Shown piece by piece: positions 6,815 through 13,615 of a DNA stretch of 39,251 nt; position 1 is the first letter of the stretch, and every line of letters starts with the position of its first letter. The translations under genes were made by a program, and so were the position numbers. Origin of the DNA: Gammaproteobacteria bacterium (GTDB lineage Bacteria; Pseudomonadota; Gammaproteobacteria; Pseudomonadales; Halieaceae); contig JAUICG010000043.1 in the NCBI GenBank assembly GCA_030427485.1, forward strand, positions 1 through 39,251. Reading direction: 5' to 3'. Under the pieces are notes generated by a model. The model worked only from the letters and a program-made list of their open reading frames with translations, did not search any database and was not told the origin of the DNA.

Positions 6815-7526
6815 TAATATCGTGTCGATCCACGCCAAGAGTCGTAACGTCTATGGCAGCCCACGGGTTTATCGTGCTTTGAAAGACCAGGGTATTCAGG
6901 TCGGGGAGAAGCGCGTGGCCCGCCTGATGAGGTTGAATGGCTTGAAGGGCAGAGTCGTGACCGTGACGCGGCGTAGCCCGGCGCTCAAGCGCTTCCAGCA
7001 ATCAGGTGAGAACCTGAGGCTACAGCACCTCATGCCCACGCAGTGTGATCAGCAGTGGGTCGCTGACCTTACTTATGTCAAAGTGGGTGGTGAGTACAAA
7101 CATCTCATTACAATCATGGACCTTTACTCGCGCCGAATACTGGGTTGGTCATTAAGTGACCAGCGCAAAGCTGACGATGTATTGCAGGTTATGAAACGGG
7201 TCATTGCCAGACGCAAGCCGAGACCCGGGTTGATCTTCCACACCGATCGCGGCATTGAGTTCATGGCCTATGCTGTACAGGCGGAACTGGAGAAGCATGG
7301 ACTGAGGCGCAGCTACAACCGATTGGGATTCTGTACCGACAATGCACATATGGAGTCGTTCTATCACAGCCTGAAGTGTGAGCTAATACGGGGTAGAAGA
7401 TTCAAGAGTAAGAAAGATATGCAGACAGCGTTGGCGTCCTATATCAACGGGTTCTACAATCAAGATCGAATACACTCAGGTATCGGGTACATGAGCCCGA
7501 TGAACTATGAAAGAAAGGCAGCGTAA
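6639..7526 (+). CDS. IS3-family OrfB, DDE transposase catalytic subunit
   Basis: Integrase-core (rve) protein that would act as the catalytic part of the OrfAB fusion. A helical HTH_21 region (SRRAQSDIALLDNIVSIHAKSRNVYGSPRVYRALKDQGIQVGEKRVARLMR) precedes the core. The DDE residues are visible: D in VADLTYVKVGG, D in FHTDRGIEFMA, and E in NAHMESFYHSLKCELI. The C-terminus INGFYNQDRIHSGIGYMSPMNYE is typical. The annotated GTG at 6639 is only the open-frame limit; natural translation is by frameshift from orfA. The catalytic part is intact. Confidence 0.9.
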   Translation: MATVSGGTTSERFGFIQKFGSELGVRYLCNWLRVSRSGYYDWLKRKPSRRAQSDIALLDNIVSIHAKSRNVYGSPRVYRALKDQGIQVGEKRVARLMRLNGLKGRVVTVTRRSPALKRFQQSGENLRLQHLMPTQCDQQWVADLTYVKVGGEYKHLITIMDLYSRRILGWSLSDQRKADDVLQVMKRVIARRKPRPGLIFHTDRGIEFMAYAVQAELEKHGLRRSYNRLGFCTDNAHMESFYHSLKCELIRGRRFKSKKDMQTALASYINGFYNQDRIHSGIGYMSPMNYERKAA

Positions 7527-7586
7527 ACACGTGTCCGTTTTATCGGGTGAAGATCACGGCCGTACCGGCCGCCGTTGCTGTGAGCG

Positions 7587-7901
7587 TTATGGAGCCTTCC
7601 TCGACCGCCAGTACCCTGGCTTCCGGGAATGATGAGCGAGCGCAACGACTACTATCGATTCAGGCAACTCATGTACGATCAAGGAGAAGGGGAATTTGTG
7701 CAGAATTAATTTTCGGGCTCCTTTCAATCCCGCTTCTCCATCTACAGGGGTAAGCGGCGGATTCTTTTCAGCCAGAAGTTGAAGTGCATGCTCAAAGGAA
7801 TCGATAAACCGCCCACCCAGTCCCTCTTGCTCGGCCTCGTACCAGGCTGCGGCTTCTTCAAATTCCTCGGCGGCTTCCTTGCCTATCTTTACCAGTTTCA
7901 T
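7587..7901 (-). CDS. ParE/RelE-superfamily toxin, inverted cassette 6
   Basis: A 104-residue toxin of the RelE/ParE plasmid-stabilisation family. The N-terminal EAAEEFEEAAAWYEAEQEGLGGRFIDSFEHALQLL is the conserved helical pair. The C-terminal strand region is RKLILHKFPFSLIVHELPESIVVVALAHHSRKPGYW. It overlaps the upstream antitoxin gene by 4 bases (ATGA). The gene lies opposite to the normal cassette direction. Its stop codon TAA (complement of 7587-7589) is the TTA of the cassette crossover site itself, adding a few residues after the usual YW end. It should be expressed from the pair's own promoter, since it faces away from any integron promoter. Target (ribosome-bound mRNA or gyrase) cannot be told from sequence. 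Confidence 0.88.
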   Translation of the reverse strand: MKLVKIGKEAAEEFEEAAAWYEAEQEGLGGRFIDSFEHALQLLAEKNPPLTPVDGEAGLKGARKLILHKFPFSLIVHELPESIVVVALAHHSRKPGYWRSRKAP

Positions 7902-8137
7902 TTGCCTTGTAGGCGCTGCCTCGCTTGTGTTAGTACTAGCTCAGGATCCAAAGTCAGAGATGGGTCGGCCTCTATCTCATTGATTCTTTTGCAAATCTCT
8001 AGGTCCCAGGCATCGGCAAGGCCGGGATCGGCGGGACCATCCAAACTCGCCACTAAGTCACTGGCCAAGCGTGCGCGCTCGGTCTCAGACAGCGCTAAAG
8101 CCTCGGTTCTAACGGTTTCAAGTTGTGCTGTCGTCAT
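7898..8137 (-). CDS. Addiction-module antitoxin (TIGR02574-like), inverted cassette 6
   Basis: A 79-residue antitoxin. The N-terminal part TAQLETVRTEALALSETERARLASDLVASLDG is the helical segment typical of the short 'addiction module component' family. It is followed by an acidic region DLEICKRINEIEADPSLTLDPELVLTQARQRLQ that wraps the toxin in this family. The ATG at 8137 is chosen because upstream residues in the frame (from 8197) are unlike the family and run into the attC. It precedes and overlaps its toxin. A second, divergent version of the same pair is in cassette 8, in the opposite orientation. Confidence 0.85.
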   Translation of the reverse strand: MTTAQLETVRTEALALSETERARLASDLVASLDGPADPGLADAWDLEICKRINEIEADPSLTLDPELVLTQARQRLQGK

Positions 8138-8271
8138 CTTTACTACCTCCGCAGCCACTATACTACAAAACATGTACCAGCCAGGCATCCATAACAAGTC
8201 AAGGCAGCAAGGGCGCTTCGCGCCGGGACGCCGTAACCGGCGCCCCTGCTTGAAGCTACATGGACTCCCCC

Positions 8272-8551
8272 CAGTGTCAAGCTAGGGCTGTTTCTGACTT
8301 CAAGTATGAGACTGCACCTCTACATTCGGTCTACTGTTGAGCATTCAATGCCCGGACCAAGATGAGTATTCGCTGGGGAAGCGTGCCTTATTCGTTAGAC
8401 GATCTCGAAGATCTCCTCAAGCAACAGGCTGTCGCTTCCTCGGTCTGACTCGTTGTCATCTACCGCCTTCGCAGGACTCGGTGGGTACCTCCTCTTACTT
8501 GTTGTGAATCAATCCCATTGTTCAAATAAATGCGTCCAGAACTGCCTCTAT
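8272..8551 (-). ncRNA. Predicted seekRNA/bridge RNA region of the IS1111-type element
   Basis: About 280 non-coding bases follow the recombinase gene. In the IS1111 group this 3' segment encodes the short RNA that guides the recombinase to its target (established for characterised members). Two internal motifs echo the junctions: GAAGCG (8378-8383) matches the attC target TTGAAGC^G, and ATTCGTTA (8390-8397) exactly matches the right junction (9657-9664, IS end plus attC core). These are guide candidates. No promoter was identified and the fold was not computed. Confidence 0.5.
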
Positions 8552-9571
8552 CTATGCAGGCATTGCGCGATATGGCTCCTGCTTCACCATTAGTGTCCAG
8601 ATGAGCCGGGCATTCCTGGCCGCCAGTGCAACGACTGCCCTGAGGTAACCTCTGCGCTGTATCAAATCGCGCACCCAACAGCTGACCTTGTCCTGCTTAT
8701 CGCACAGGTTCGCGACTACAGCACGTGCGCCGTGCACCAGACACATACGCAAATATTTATCGCCACGCTTGGTAATTCGCCCCAATCGTATGTGCCCGCC
8801 GGTCGTGTATTGCCTGGGGACCAATCCCAACCAGGCAGCAAATTGCCGACTGTTCTTGAAAAGACGGGGATCAGGTACGCTGGCAACAATCCCGGAGGCC
8901 ACTTGCTCACCTACACCTGGAATCGACATCAGCCGTTTGGCGTTCTCGTCTTCGCGCACCACCCGGGCCAGTTCTCGATCATAGGAAAGGACCTGTTCGT
9001 TGGTCTGTTGAATGCGCTGCCATAGATCGTTGATCATGTGTCGTGCCAGGTGGGGCAAGCCATTTTCAGCGTCTTCCAGAATGCGGGGGATCTGCGCCTG
9101 GGCCGAGTACCGGCCCTTGGGCATCACCAGGCCAAATTCGGACAGGAGACCCCGGAGTTGATTGATCAAACCCGTCCTGTCCCTGATCAGCCCCTGGCGT
9201 ACCCGGTGAATACAAAGCACCGCTTGTTGGTCTGGCGTTTTGATCGGTACGAACCAGATGTTGGGCCTGGAGACGACTTCGCAGATCGCTTCGGCGTCGT
9301 TATTGTCGTTCTTGCAACCCTTACGATAGGGCTCGACGAACTTGGCAGCGACAATGCCGACGCGGTGCCCCAGCTTTTCAAATTCCCTGCCCCAGTAGTG
9401 CGCGCCGCTACAGGCTTCCATGCCAATGAGACAGGGCGGGCATTGGGCGATGAAAGGCAGTAGCTTGCTGCGGGTCAGGCTTTTGCGCAAAAGCACTTTG
9501 CCGTGCTCGTTCATGCCCACTACACTGAAGTTATTCTTGGCCAAATCGATACCCAAGGTTGTAATATTCAT
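8552..9571 (-). CDS. IS110-family (IS1111 group) DEDD recombinase
   Basis: A 340-residue RNA-guided DEDD recombinase. The N-terminal RuvC-like domain shows its acidic residues in LGIDLAKNNF, LIGMEACSGAHYWG and KNDNNDAEAICE. The C-terminal Transposase_20 (IS116/IS110/IS902) domain has the helix-hairpin-helix-like LMSIPGVGEQVASGIVAS and the FAAWLGLVPRQYTTGGHIRLGRITKRGDKYLR block, which includes the region of the conserved serine nucleophile. The start is ATG at 9571, matching the family's N-terminus; the frame extends upstream only into the IS end. It appears intact and full length, so the element may be active. Confidence 0.93.
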   Translation of the reverse strand: MNITTLGIDLAKNNFSVVGMNEHGKVLLRKSLTRSKLLPFIAQCPPCLIGMEACSGAHYWGREFEKLGHRVGIVAAKFVEPYRKGCKNDNNDAEAICEVVSRPNIWFVPIKTPDQQAVLCIHRVRQGLIRDRTGLINQLRGLLSEFGLVMPKGRYSAQAQIPRILEDAENGLPHLARHMINDLWQRIQQTNEQVLSYDRELARVVREDENAKRLMSIPGVGEQVASGIVASVPDPRLFKNSRQFAAWLGLVPRQYTTGGHIRLGRITKRGDKYLRMCLVHGARAVVANLCDKQDKVSCWVRDLIQRRGYLRAVVALAARNARLIWTLMVKQEPYRAMPA

Positions 9572-9684
9572 GGCGACTCCTCCTACCTGTAAGTGTTTGT
9601 TCACCGACTTCACTTTGGCACATTGCGATGCCGTCAGGGTAGGGGGAGTCCATCTCATTCGTTAAGAAGCCCTCATGTCGAGCG

Positions 9685-9761
9685 CTGATCAAACAACTAC
9701 GCTTTATCGGCCTCGGTCGCCGGACCGCGCTACCGCGCGTCCGTTGCCGCAGGCGTTATGT
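9685..9761 (+). repeat. attC site 7 on a gene-less 94-bp cassette
   Basis: Between crossover points G9661^T9662 and G9755^T9756 there are only 94 bases. They hold an attC (CAAACAACTACGC...CCGTTGCCGCAGGCGTTATG) with a strong internal hairpin, GGACCGCGC-TAC-CGCGCGTCC. No gene fits. The expected R'' complement of the cassette start (GGCTTCTTAAC) is absent, so the start and the attC probably come from two different cassettes joined by deletion. Confidence 0.75.
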
Positions 9762-9822
9762 TTACTCGGATAGCTCGCAGGGATACCATGGCCTATGAGT
9801 CTCATTGGATGAGTGTAAGTTT

Positions 9823-10035
9823 ATGTCAGATGCCGCAAAAGTACTTATAGATCAAGCGCTTGAGCTTCCTGCTCAAGAGCGCGCGGTGGTTGCCGAGCAA
9901 ATTCTTTTAAGCTTAGATAAGCCTGATGCTGAACTTGACGGTATTTGGGCTTCTGAAGCCGAAGCCAGGTTGTCTGCCTACAAAAGCGGCCAAGAGACGG
10001 CCATTCCTCTAGCTGACGCCTTCAAGACTTCCTGA
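9823..10035 (+). CDS. Addiction-module antitoxin (TIGR02574-like), cassette 8
   Basis: A 70-residue antitoxin with the same architecture as the one at 7898-8137: an N-terminal helical segment AAKVLIDQALELPAQERAVVAEQILLSLDKPD, then an acidic DGIWASEAEARLSAYKSGQETAIPLADAF tail. The ATG at 9823 is used instead of an upstream TTG at 9805, because the protein then starts at the family's usual position. It is followed after a single base by the toxin gene. The pair reads in the normal cassette direction, opposite to the related pair in cassette 6. Sequence similarity between the two antitoxins is only moderate, so these look like separately acquired family members and not a recent duplication. Confidence 0.85.
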   Translation: MSDAAKVLIDQALELPAQERAVVAEQILLSLDKPDAELDGIWASEAEARLSAYKSGQETAIPLADAFKTS

Positions 10036-10036
10036 G

Positions 10037-10333
10037 GTGGAAGTAAAGCTCCTCAAACTCGCTCAGATCGAGTTTGAAGAAGCGGAATCCCACTACGAAT
10101 CAGAACAAGCAGGGCTCGGAGACAGGTTTCGTGGTGAAGTGCTCCGCTCGATTGCTCGTATACGCCAGTTTCCTGTCGCCTATCAGCAGTTCAGTCCAGA
10201 GACTCGACGTTGCCTTATAGCTAGGTTTCCGTACGGAATAATCTATCATTATGCTCCGGAGCAAGATGAGATTGTAATCGTGGCAATCGCTCATCTTCAC
10301 CGTCGCCCTGACTATTGGGTGTCCCGTGAGTAG
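10037..10333 (+). CDS. ParE/RelE-superfamily toxin, cassette 8
   Basis: A 98-residue toxin starting at GTG, one base after the antitoxin stop, with CCTGAGG as likely ribosome-binding sequence in the antitoxin end. Family pattern: IEFEEAESHYESEQAGLGDRFRGEVLRSIARIRQFP, then RRCLIARFPYGIIYHYAPEQDEIVIVAIAHLHRRPDYW. The YW-type end is normal. The stop TAG is at 10,331-10,333, its G starting the attC R'' sequence. The protein would act as an mRNA interferase or gyrase inhibitor; which one cannot be decided from this sequence. Confidence 0.88.
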   Translation: MEVKLLKLAQIEFEEAESHYESEQAGLGDRFRGEVLRSIARIRQFPVAYQQFSPETRRCLIARFPYGIIYHYAPEQDEIVIVAIAHLHRRPDYWVSRE

Positions 10334-10407
10334 TAAACATAACAAGCCAAGGCAGCAAGGGCGCTACGCGCCGGGACAGCCTAACGGCTACCCCTGCTTG
10401 AAGCGTT
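10333..10407 (+). repeat. attC site 8
   Basis: R'' GTAAACATAAC (10,333-10,343) is the exact complement of the cassette 8 start GTTATGTTTAC (9755-9765). The site ends CCCTGCTTGAAGCGTT with crossover G10405^T10406. An IS1182-type element begins directly after the GTT; the continuing core GTTAGG is at 12,064-12,069. The sequence is strongly similar to attC 6. Confidence 0.92.
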
Positions 10408-12063
10408 GAGGCTGTATAAAAACTCTTAAAATACAGCGTTTTCTGCTAAAATTCGGCATCACCAGCGGAGTGGTCACATGCCTAATTTCAAACCCTACAA
10501 TTACGACCAGAGCACCATGGGCGTCATCAACTTCGAAGAACAGCTTACCCTTGATCCATTCGCACTCACTCTGCACCACCTGATCGATAACAGTATTGAC
10601 CTGTGGGCCTTCCACAAGAAATTCAAGAACGATACGGGCGGGCGTGCCGCATTGGACCAGCATCGCCAACTTCATCAGTGCCTATCCCGATGCGATTGAA
10701 TCTGTCTTCGAACAGGTCCTGCTAGTGTGTGATGAACAAGGCCTGCTGAGACACGAACTGCTGGCCATCGATGGCGGATGGCCGCCCCGCTGCAAAATGT
10801 CCTCCAACGCCGCCAAGGAACACTCCGGCACGCTGGCCGAGTTCCGGCAGAAGCGCGAGAAGATCCAGAAGCGGATCCGCCACTGCATGAAGCAACACAA
10901 GCAGCTGGATAAACGCAAACCCCGGGAGCGCGAGCGCAAGGAGCGATTGGAGAAGACAGTCGCCGCGTTGGACAGGCGCTTTAACAAGATCGACCAGTTC
11001 CTAAAGACAGCAGCCCCACGGATGGGGCAGGGTAAACGGTCGAAGGAAGTCAAAAGCAACCTCACCGACAATGAGTCGGCGAAGATGACGACCAGCAAGG
11101 GCACGATACAGGGCTACAACGGGATTGCGACCGTGGCCAGGAAGCACCAGGTCATCGTGGATGCGCAGGCGTTTAGCGAAGGCCAGGAACACCACACGCT
11201 GAAGCCTGTGCTGGAATCACTCAGGGAGCGCTATCAACGCACCGGCATCAGTGAAGATGTGTACGCCAGTGGTATCGTGGTCACCGCGGACACCGGTTAC
11301 GCGAACGAGGACAACAATGCCTACCTGAAAGACGCGGGCATCAATACCTACATTCCCGACCAGCAGTTCCGCTCGCGCGACCCTAAGTTCCGTGGCCAGA
11401 AAACAAAACATGGCAAGCGTCACCAGGACAAGGTGAAGGGTATCAAGGCGGTGTTCTTGGCGAGTGAGTTCACTTTCAACGCTGGAACAAAAACCTGCGT
11501 CTGCCCCGCCGGCAATACGATGTGGCTATGCCAGGAGTCCACCCATGGCCCCGGCCGTTCCAAACTCGCGTTCGAAGGGAAGTTGACTGACTGTCGCCGC
11601 TGCACGCTGAAGCACGACTGCATGCGCAACCCGGCATCGGCGAATACGCGCGAGGGCCATGGGCGGCAGGTGTCGTTCACGGTGTCGACGGGGCGATCCG
11701 CCACCGAATGGATGATGCGGCGTGTCGATAGCGCAGTTGGAAAGCACTATTACAGCCACCGCATGTCGGTGGTGGAACCGGTATTTGCCAATATCGGCAC
11801 AAACAAGGGGCTGGATCGCTTCACGTTACGCGGTAAGAACAAGGTACAGGGCCAGTGGCGATTGTATTGCCTGGTGCATCACATAGAGAAGCTGATGAGG
11901 TACGGAGCTAGCGGATAAGCCGACAGGGATATCCACAGGACACCACCCATACTGCGTATTGTGGGTGATTATGTTAAAGGTTTTGGTGATAAATTGAACA
12001 GTGCGTCTGGAGTATTATCTGTGACAAAAGTGCGTACTGACAAAGCTGTATTTCTACAGTCTC
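10408..12063 (+). mobile_element. IS1182-family insertion sequence (degenerate), inserted at an attC crossover
   Basis: Ends are imperfect inverted repeats: GAGGCTGTATAAAAACTC at 10,408-10,425, and GAGACTGTAGAAATACAG read inward from 12,063. The element is flanked by a direct duplication of the core triplet GTT (10,405-10,407 and 12,064-12,066). Its transposase gene is broken. The 145 bases after the gene include an imperfect hairpin (CACCCATACTGCGTATTGTGGGTG). Confidence 0.8.
10478..11918 (+). pseudogene. IS1182-family transposase, disrupted
   Basis: The N-terminal part (10,478-10,640) reads MGVINFEEQLTLDPFALTLHHLIDNSIDLWAFHKKFKNDTGGR, the usual IS1182 start. Reading then must change frame to continue at HWTSIANFISAYPDAIESVFEQ in the frame that ends at 11,918. 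Family members normally have roughly 50-60 residues between these segments, so an internal deletion with frameshift is inferred. An extra GWPPR follows the first catalytic Asp (AIDG). The usual second catalytic Asp is replaced by Ala (GIATVARKHQ), while the Glu remains (RMSVVEPVFANIG). The cysteine motifs CVCPAGN and CRRCTLKHDC are present. The enzyme should be inactive. Confidence 0.85.
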
Positions 12064-12071
12064 GTTAGGTG

Positions 12072-12716
12072 TCAATTACCGTGCTTGGTGATACCGAATC
12101 GGTTGTGTTTCCCTCTGGACGAGTATTCTCGGATATCCATACCAATCCATGACACGAGTTGCCGCGGGTGGAGAAAGCGCTGGATATCGCCGATCTCCGT
12201 AATCATGGTGAGTGCGAAGATCGTCTTGATCCCCTTGTAGCAGGTCAGCGCCTGCACCGGCTTCTGATAGCGTTCCGTTTGAGCCAGTGCCTCGATCTGC
12301 TGGTTATACTCAGCCAGTGACCGATTGATATCCTGTAACCGGCGATACTGGAGTTCCAGGTTGGCCTTGAGACTGCCCGGTTGCGCGGCAATCGTTCGTT
12401 CCAGCCAACTGTTGTGTACTTTCGCCCAGTGGCTTGTGTGCTGGGTCTCGGCTTTGTAATGCAGCCCATTGCGGCGCAGGATCGCCTGCAGATGCCGGCG
12501 TACTTGTTCCCGCTGATGCATCAGACGCTGCCGGGAACGCAGCAGATCCCGGTCCTGTTCCACCTCCAACTCCGGCGCCTGTACGATGGTGAGCAGATCG
12601 CTGGCATAAAACTGGGCCAGTTGAGCAGCATCGATGCGATCGGTCTTGACCGCCCTGACGAGGAATGCTGGAAGGCGCCACCACCTATACCTGTGTTCGA
12701 TCGGATGACTCAATTA
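12072..12716 (-). pseudogene. Internal fragment of a different IS110-family recombinase
   Basis: An uninterrupted frame encodes the middle of an IS110-type protein: AVKTDRIDAAQLAQFYASDLL (the second half of the DEDD domain), a long helical linker (RSRQRLMHQREQVRRHLQAILRRNGL), and LTCYKGIKTIFALTMITEIGDIQRFLHPRQLVSWIGMDIREYSS...GITKHGN from the C-terminal domain. The start with the first catalytic Asp is missing at the direct-repeat side, and the C-terminus is missing at the cassette side, where GTTAGGTGTCAATTACC precedes it. It is not a piece of the element at 8257-9660; the sequence differs throughout. It fills the gap between the last cassette core and the right direct repeat. Confidence 0.85.
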
Positions 12717-12825
12717 GCACCGGAAGTGAAGCGCGACATCAATGACTACATCGCCCGTATCCGGGCCGGGGAGGTATTCGTCAACCGCGCTCAGTAAGGC
12801 CTGTCGCCGTCGATCGTGATCCGGT
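12717..12825. repeat. Right copy of 109-bp direct repeat bounding the integron island
   Basis: Matches 1396-1504 with three differences. On the plus strand it carries an orphan agcS tail (...VFVNRAQ, TAA stop). On the minus strand it carries the end of the complete tauD. Together with the left copy it brackets 11.2 kb of accessory DNA. Confidence 0.95.
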
Positions 12826-13615
12826 GCAGGCGCCGGTGGGCGGGGAAGTAGTCGTTCACGGGCTTGTGCTGGGTGCTGCGGTTGTCCCAGATCGCGATCG
12901 AGTTGACCCGCCACTGAAAGCGGCAGGTGAACTCCGGCACGGTGACGTGGCGGAACAAAAAGGCCAGCAGCGCATCGCTTTCCGCCGCAGCCAGGCCTTC
13001 AATGTGCGTGGTGAACAGGGAATTCACGAAAATAACCTTTTTGCGCGTCTCGGGATGTACGCGAATAACGGGGTGCCGAACCGGCGGGTTGGCGGCGACC
13101 GCATCCGCCAGCCGCTCCCGGCCGCCCGGTGCCGCCAGGCTCTCCTTGAAGCCGTGCGCAAAGTCGTGCACCGCCGTCAGCTGTCCCAGGAATGCCTGCA
13201 TGGGTGGCGAGAGCCCGTTGTAGGCCGCCGTCATGCTCGACCACAGCGTGTCCCCGCCCTTGGGTGGAATGATCTCAGACTTCAACACCGTGCCCATCGG
13301 CGGGTGCGCGCGAAAGGTCATATCGCTGTGCCAGGCCTCGATACGGGTCGGTTTCTCCGCAGTGCTCTCGAGTATCGATATTTCGGGGAAGTCCTCGACG
13401 GTATCGTAGGCGGGGTGCGTCTGCAGCGGCCCGAACGCCAGGGCCAGCGCTTTCTGGTGCCGCGGGCTGATGTCCTGGTCGCGAAAGAAGATCACCTCGT
13501 ACTCATTGAGCAACTGGCGGATCTGCGCAGCGCGCTCGGCGGTCATCTCCTGCGACAGGTCGATCCCGAGTATCTCGGCGCCAAGTGCGCCCGCCATTGG
13601 TCTGATTTCAAGCAT
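12791..13615 (-). CDS. TauD/TfdA-family Fe(II)/2-oxoglutarate-dependent dioxygenase
   Basis: A 274-residue cytoplasmic oxygenase coupling oxidative decarboxylation of 2-oxoglutarate to substrate hydroxylation. Iron ligands are His96 and Asp98 (AWHSDMTF) and His250 (NRSTQHKPVNDY). The 2-oxoglutarate-binding Arg is in HRRLHRITIDGD (around 261-265). The N-terminal GAEILGIDLSQ and YEVIFFRDQDIS are family hallmarks. Length is normal for TauD/TfdA. The substrate (taurine, another sulfonate, a sulfate ester or an aryloxyalkanoate) cannot be decided, and no sulfonate ABC transporter is adjacent. The last 11 codons are duplicated at the left border of the island. Before the island arrived this gene and agcS were convergent, with stop codons overlapping. 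Confidence 0.9.
   Translation of the reverse strand: MLEIRPMAGALGAEILGIDLSQEMTAERAAQIRQLLNEYEVIFFRDQDISPRHQKALALAFGPLQTHPAYDTVEDFPEISILESTAEKPTRIEAWHSDMTFRAHPPMGTVLKSEIIPPKGGDTLWSSMTAAYNGLSPPMQAFLGQLTAVHDFAHGFKESLAAPGGRERLADAVAANPPVRHPVIRVHPETRKKVIFVNSLFTTHIEGLAAAESDALLAFLFRHVTVPEFTCRFQWRVNSIAIWDNRSTQHKPVNDYFPAHRRLHRITIDGDRPY

Larger units (their letters stand above)
6297..7556 (+). mobile_element. IS3-family insertion sequence (1,260 bp)
   Basis: Imperfect 26-bp terminal inverted repeats: left TGAACTTCCCCCGTTAGAAC (6297 on) continuing GGACAC, and right, read inward, TGATCTTCACCCGATAAAAC continuing GGACAC (7556 back to 7531). Ends are TG...CA as in the family. It contains orfA and orfB in different frames. 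I see no clear 3-4-bp target duplication (CGC on the left, CGG on the right). The element sits in attC 5. Confidence 0.9.
6268..7592 (+). repeat. attC site 5, split by an IS3-family element
   Basis: The left part (6268-6296) carries R'' GCAGTTAAC, complementary to the cassette 5 start GTTAACTGC (5708-5716), followed by AAGCACG. The right part (7557-7592) is CGGCCGTACCGGCC...GTTGCTGTGAGCGTTATGG, with crossover G7586^T7587. Removing 6297-7556 restores a foldable attC. The insertion interrupts the central stem region, so this site should not recombine in its present form. Confidence 0.8.
8257..9660 (-). mobile_element. IS110-family insertion sequence, IS1111 group, attC-targeting (1,404 bp)
   Basis: Perfect 12-bp subterminal inverted repeats, ATGGACTCCCCC at 8260-8271 and GGGGGAGTCCAT at 9642-9653, lie 3 bases (TAC) and 7 bases (CTCATTC) inside the ends. 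Subterminal repeats with such short outer tails, no target duplication, a short 5' and a long 3' non-coding segment around the recombinase gene, and insertion exactly at the attC crossover all match the published IS1111-attC group. The boundaries come from comparing with the intact sister site attC 8. Confidence 0.88.
8188..9667 (+). repeat. attC site 6, split at the crossover by an IS1111-type element
   Basis: The left portion (8188-8256) runs TCCATAACAAGTCAAGGCAG...CCCCTGCTTGAAGC. Its R'' TCCATAAC complements the cassette 6 start GTTATGGA (7586-7593). The missing end, GTTAAG, is found at 9661-9666 after the insertion. Joining 8256 to 9661 gives ...TTGAAGC-GTTAAG, a normal attC end. This attC is closely similar to attC 8 (10,333-10,407). 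Confidence 0.88.

Noticed and set aside
6290..7560. Target-site duplication for the IS3 element
   Set aside because: Bases next to the ends (CGC and CGG) do not match over 3-4 positions. The ends themselves are clear from the inverted repeats.
3109..10407. CRISPR array
   Set aside because: The repeated hairpin-rich elements have variable length and sequence and contain genes between them. R'/R'' pairing shows that they are attC sites.
12381..12797. Plus-strand frame ending with the agcS tail
   Set aside because: It joins the orphan agcS 3' end in the right repeat to the antisense of an IS110 fragment. It is a by-product of the duplication and not a gene.
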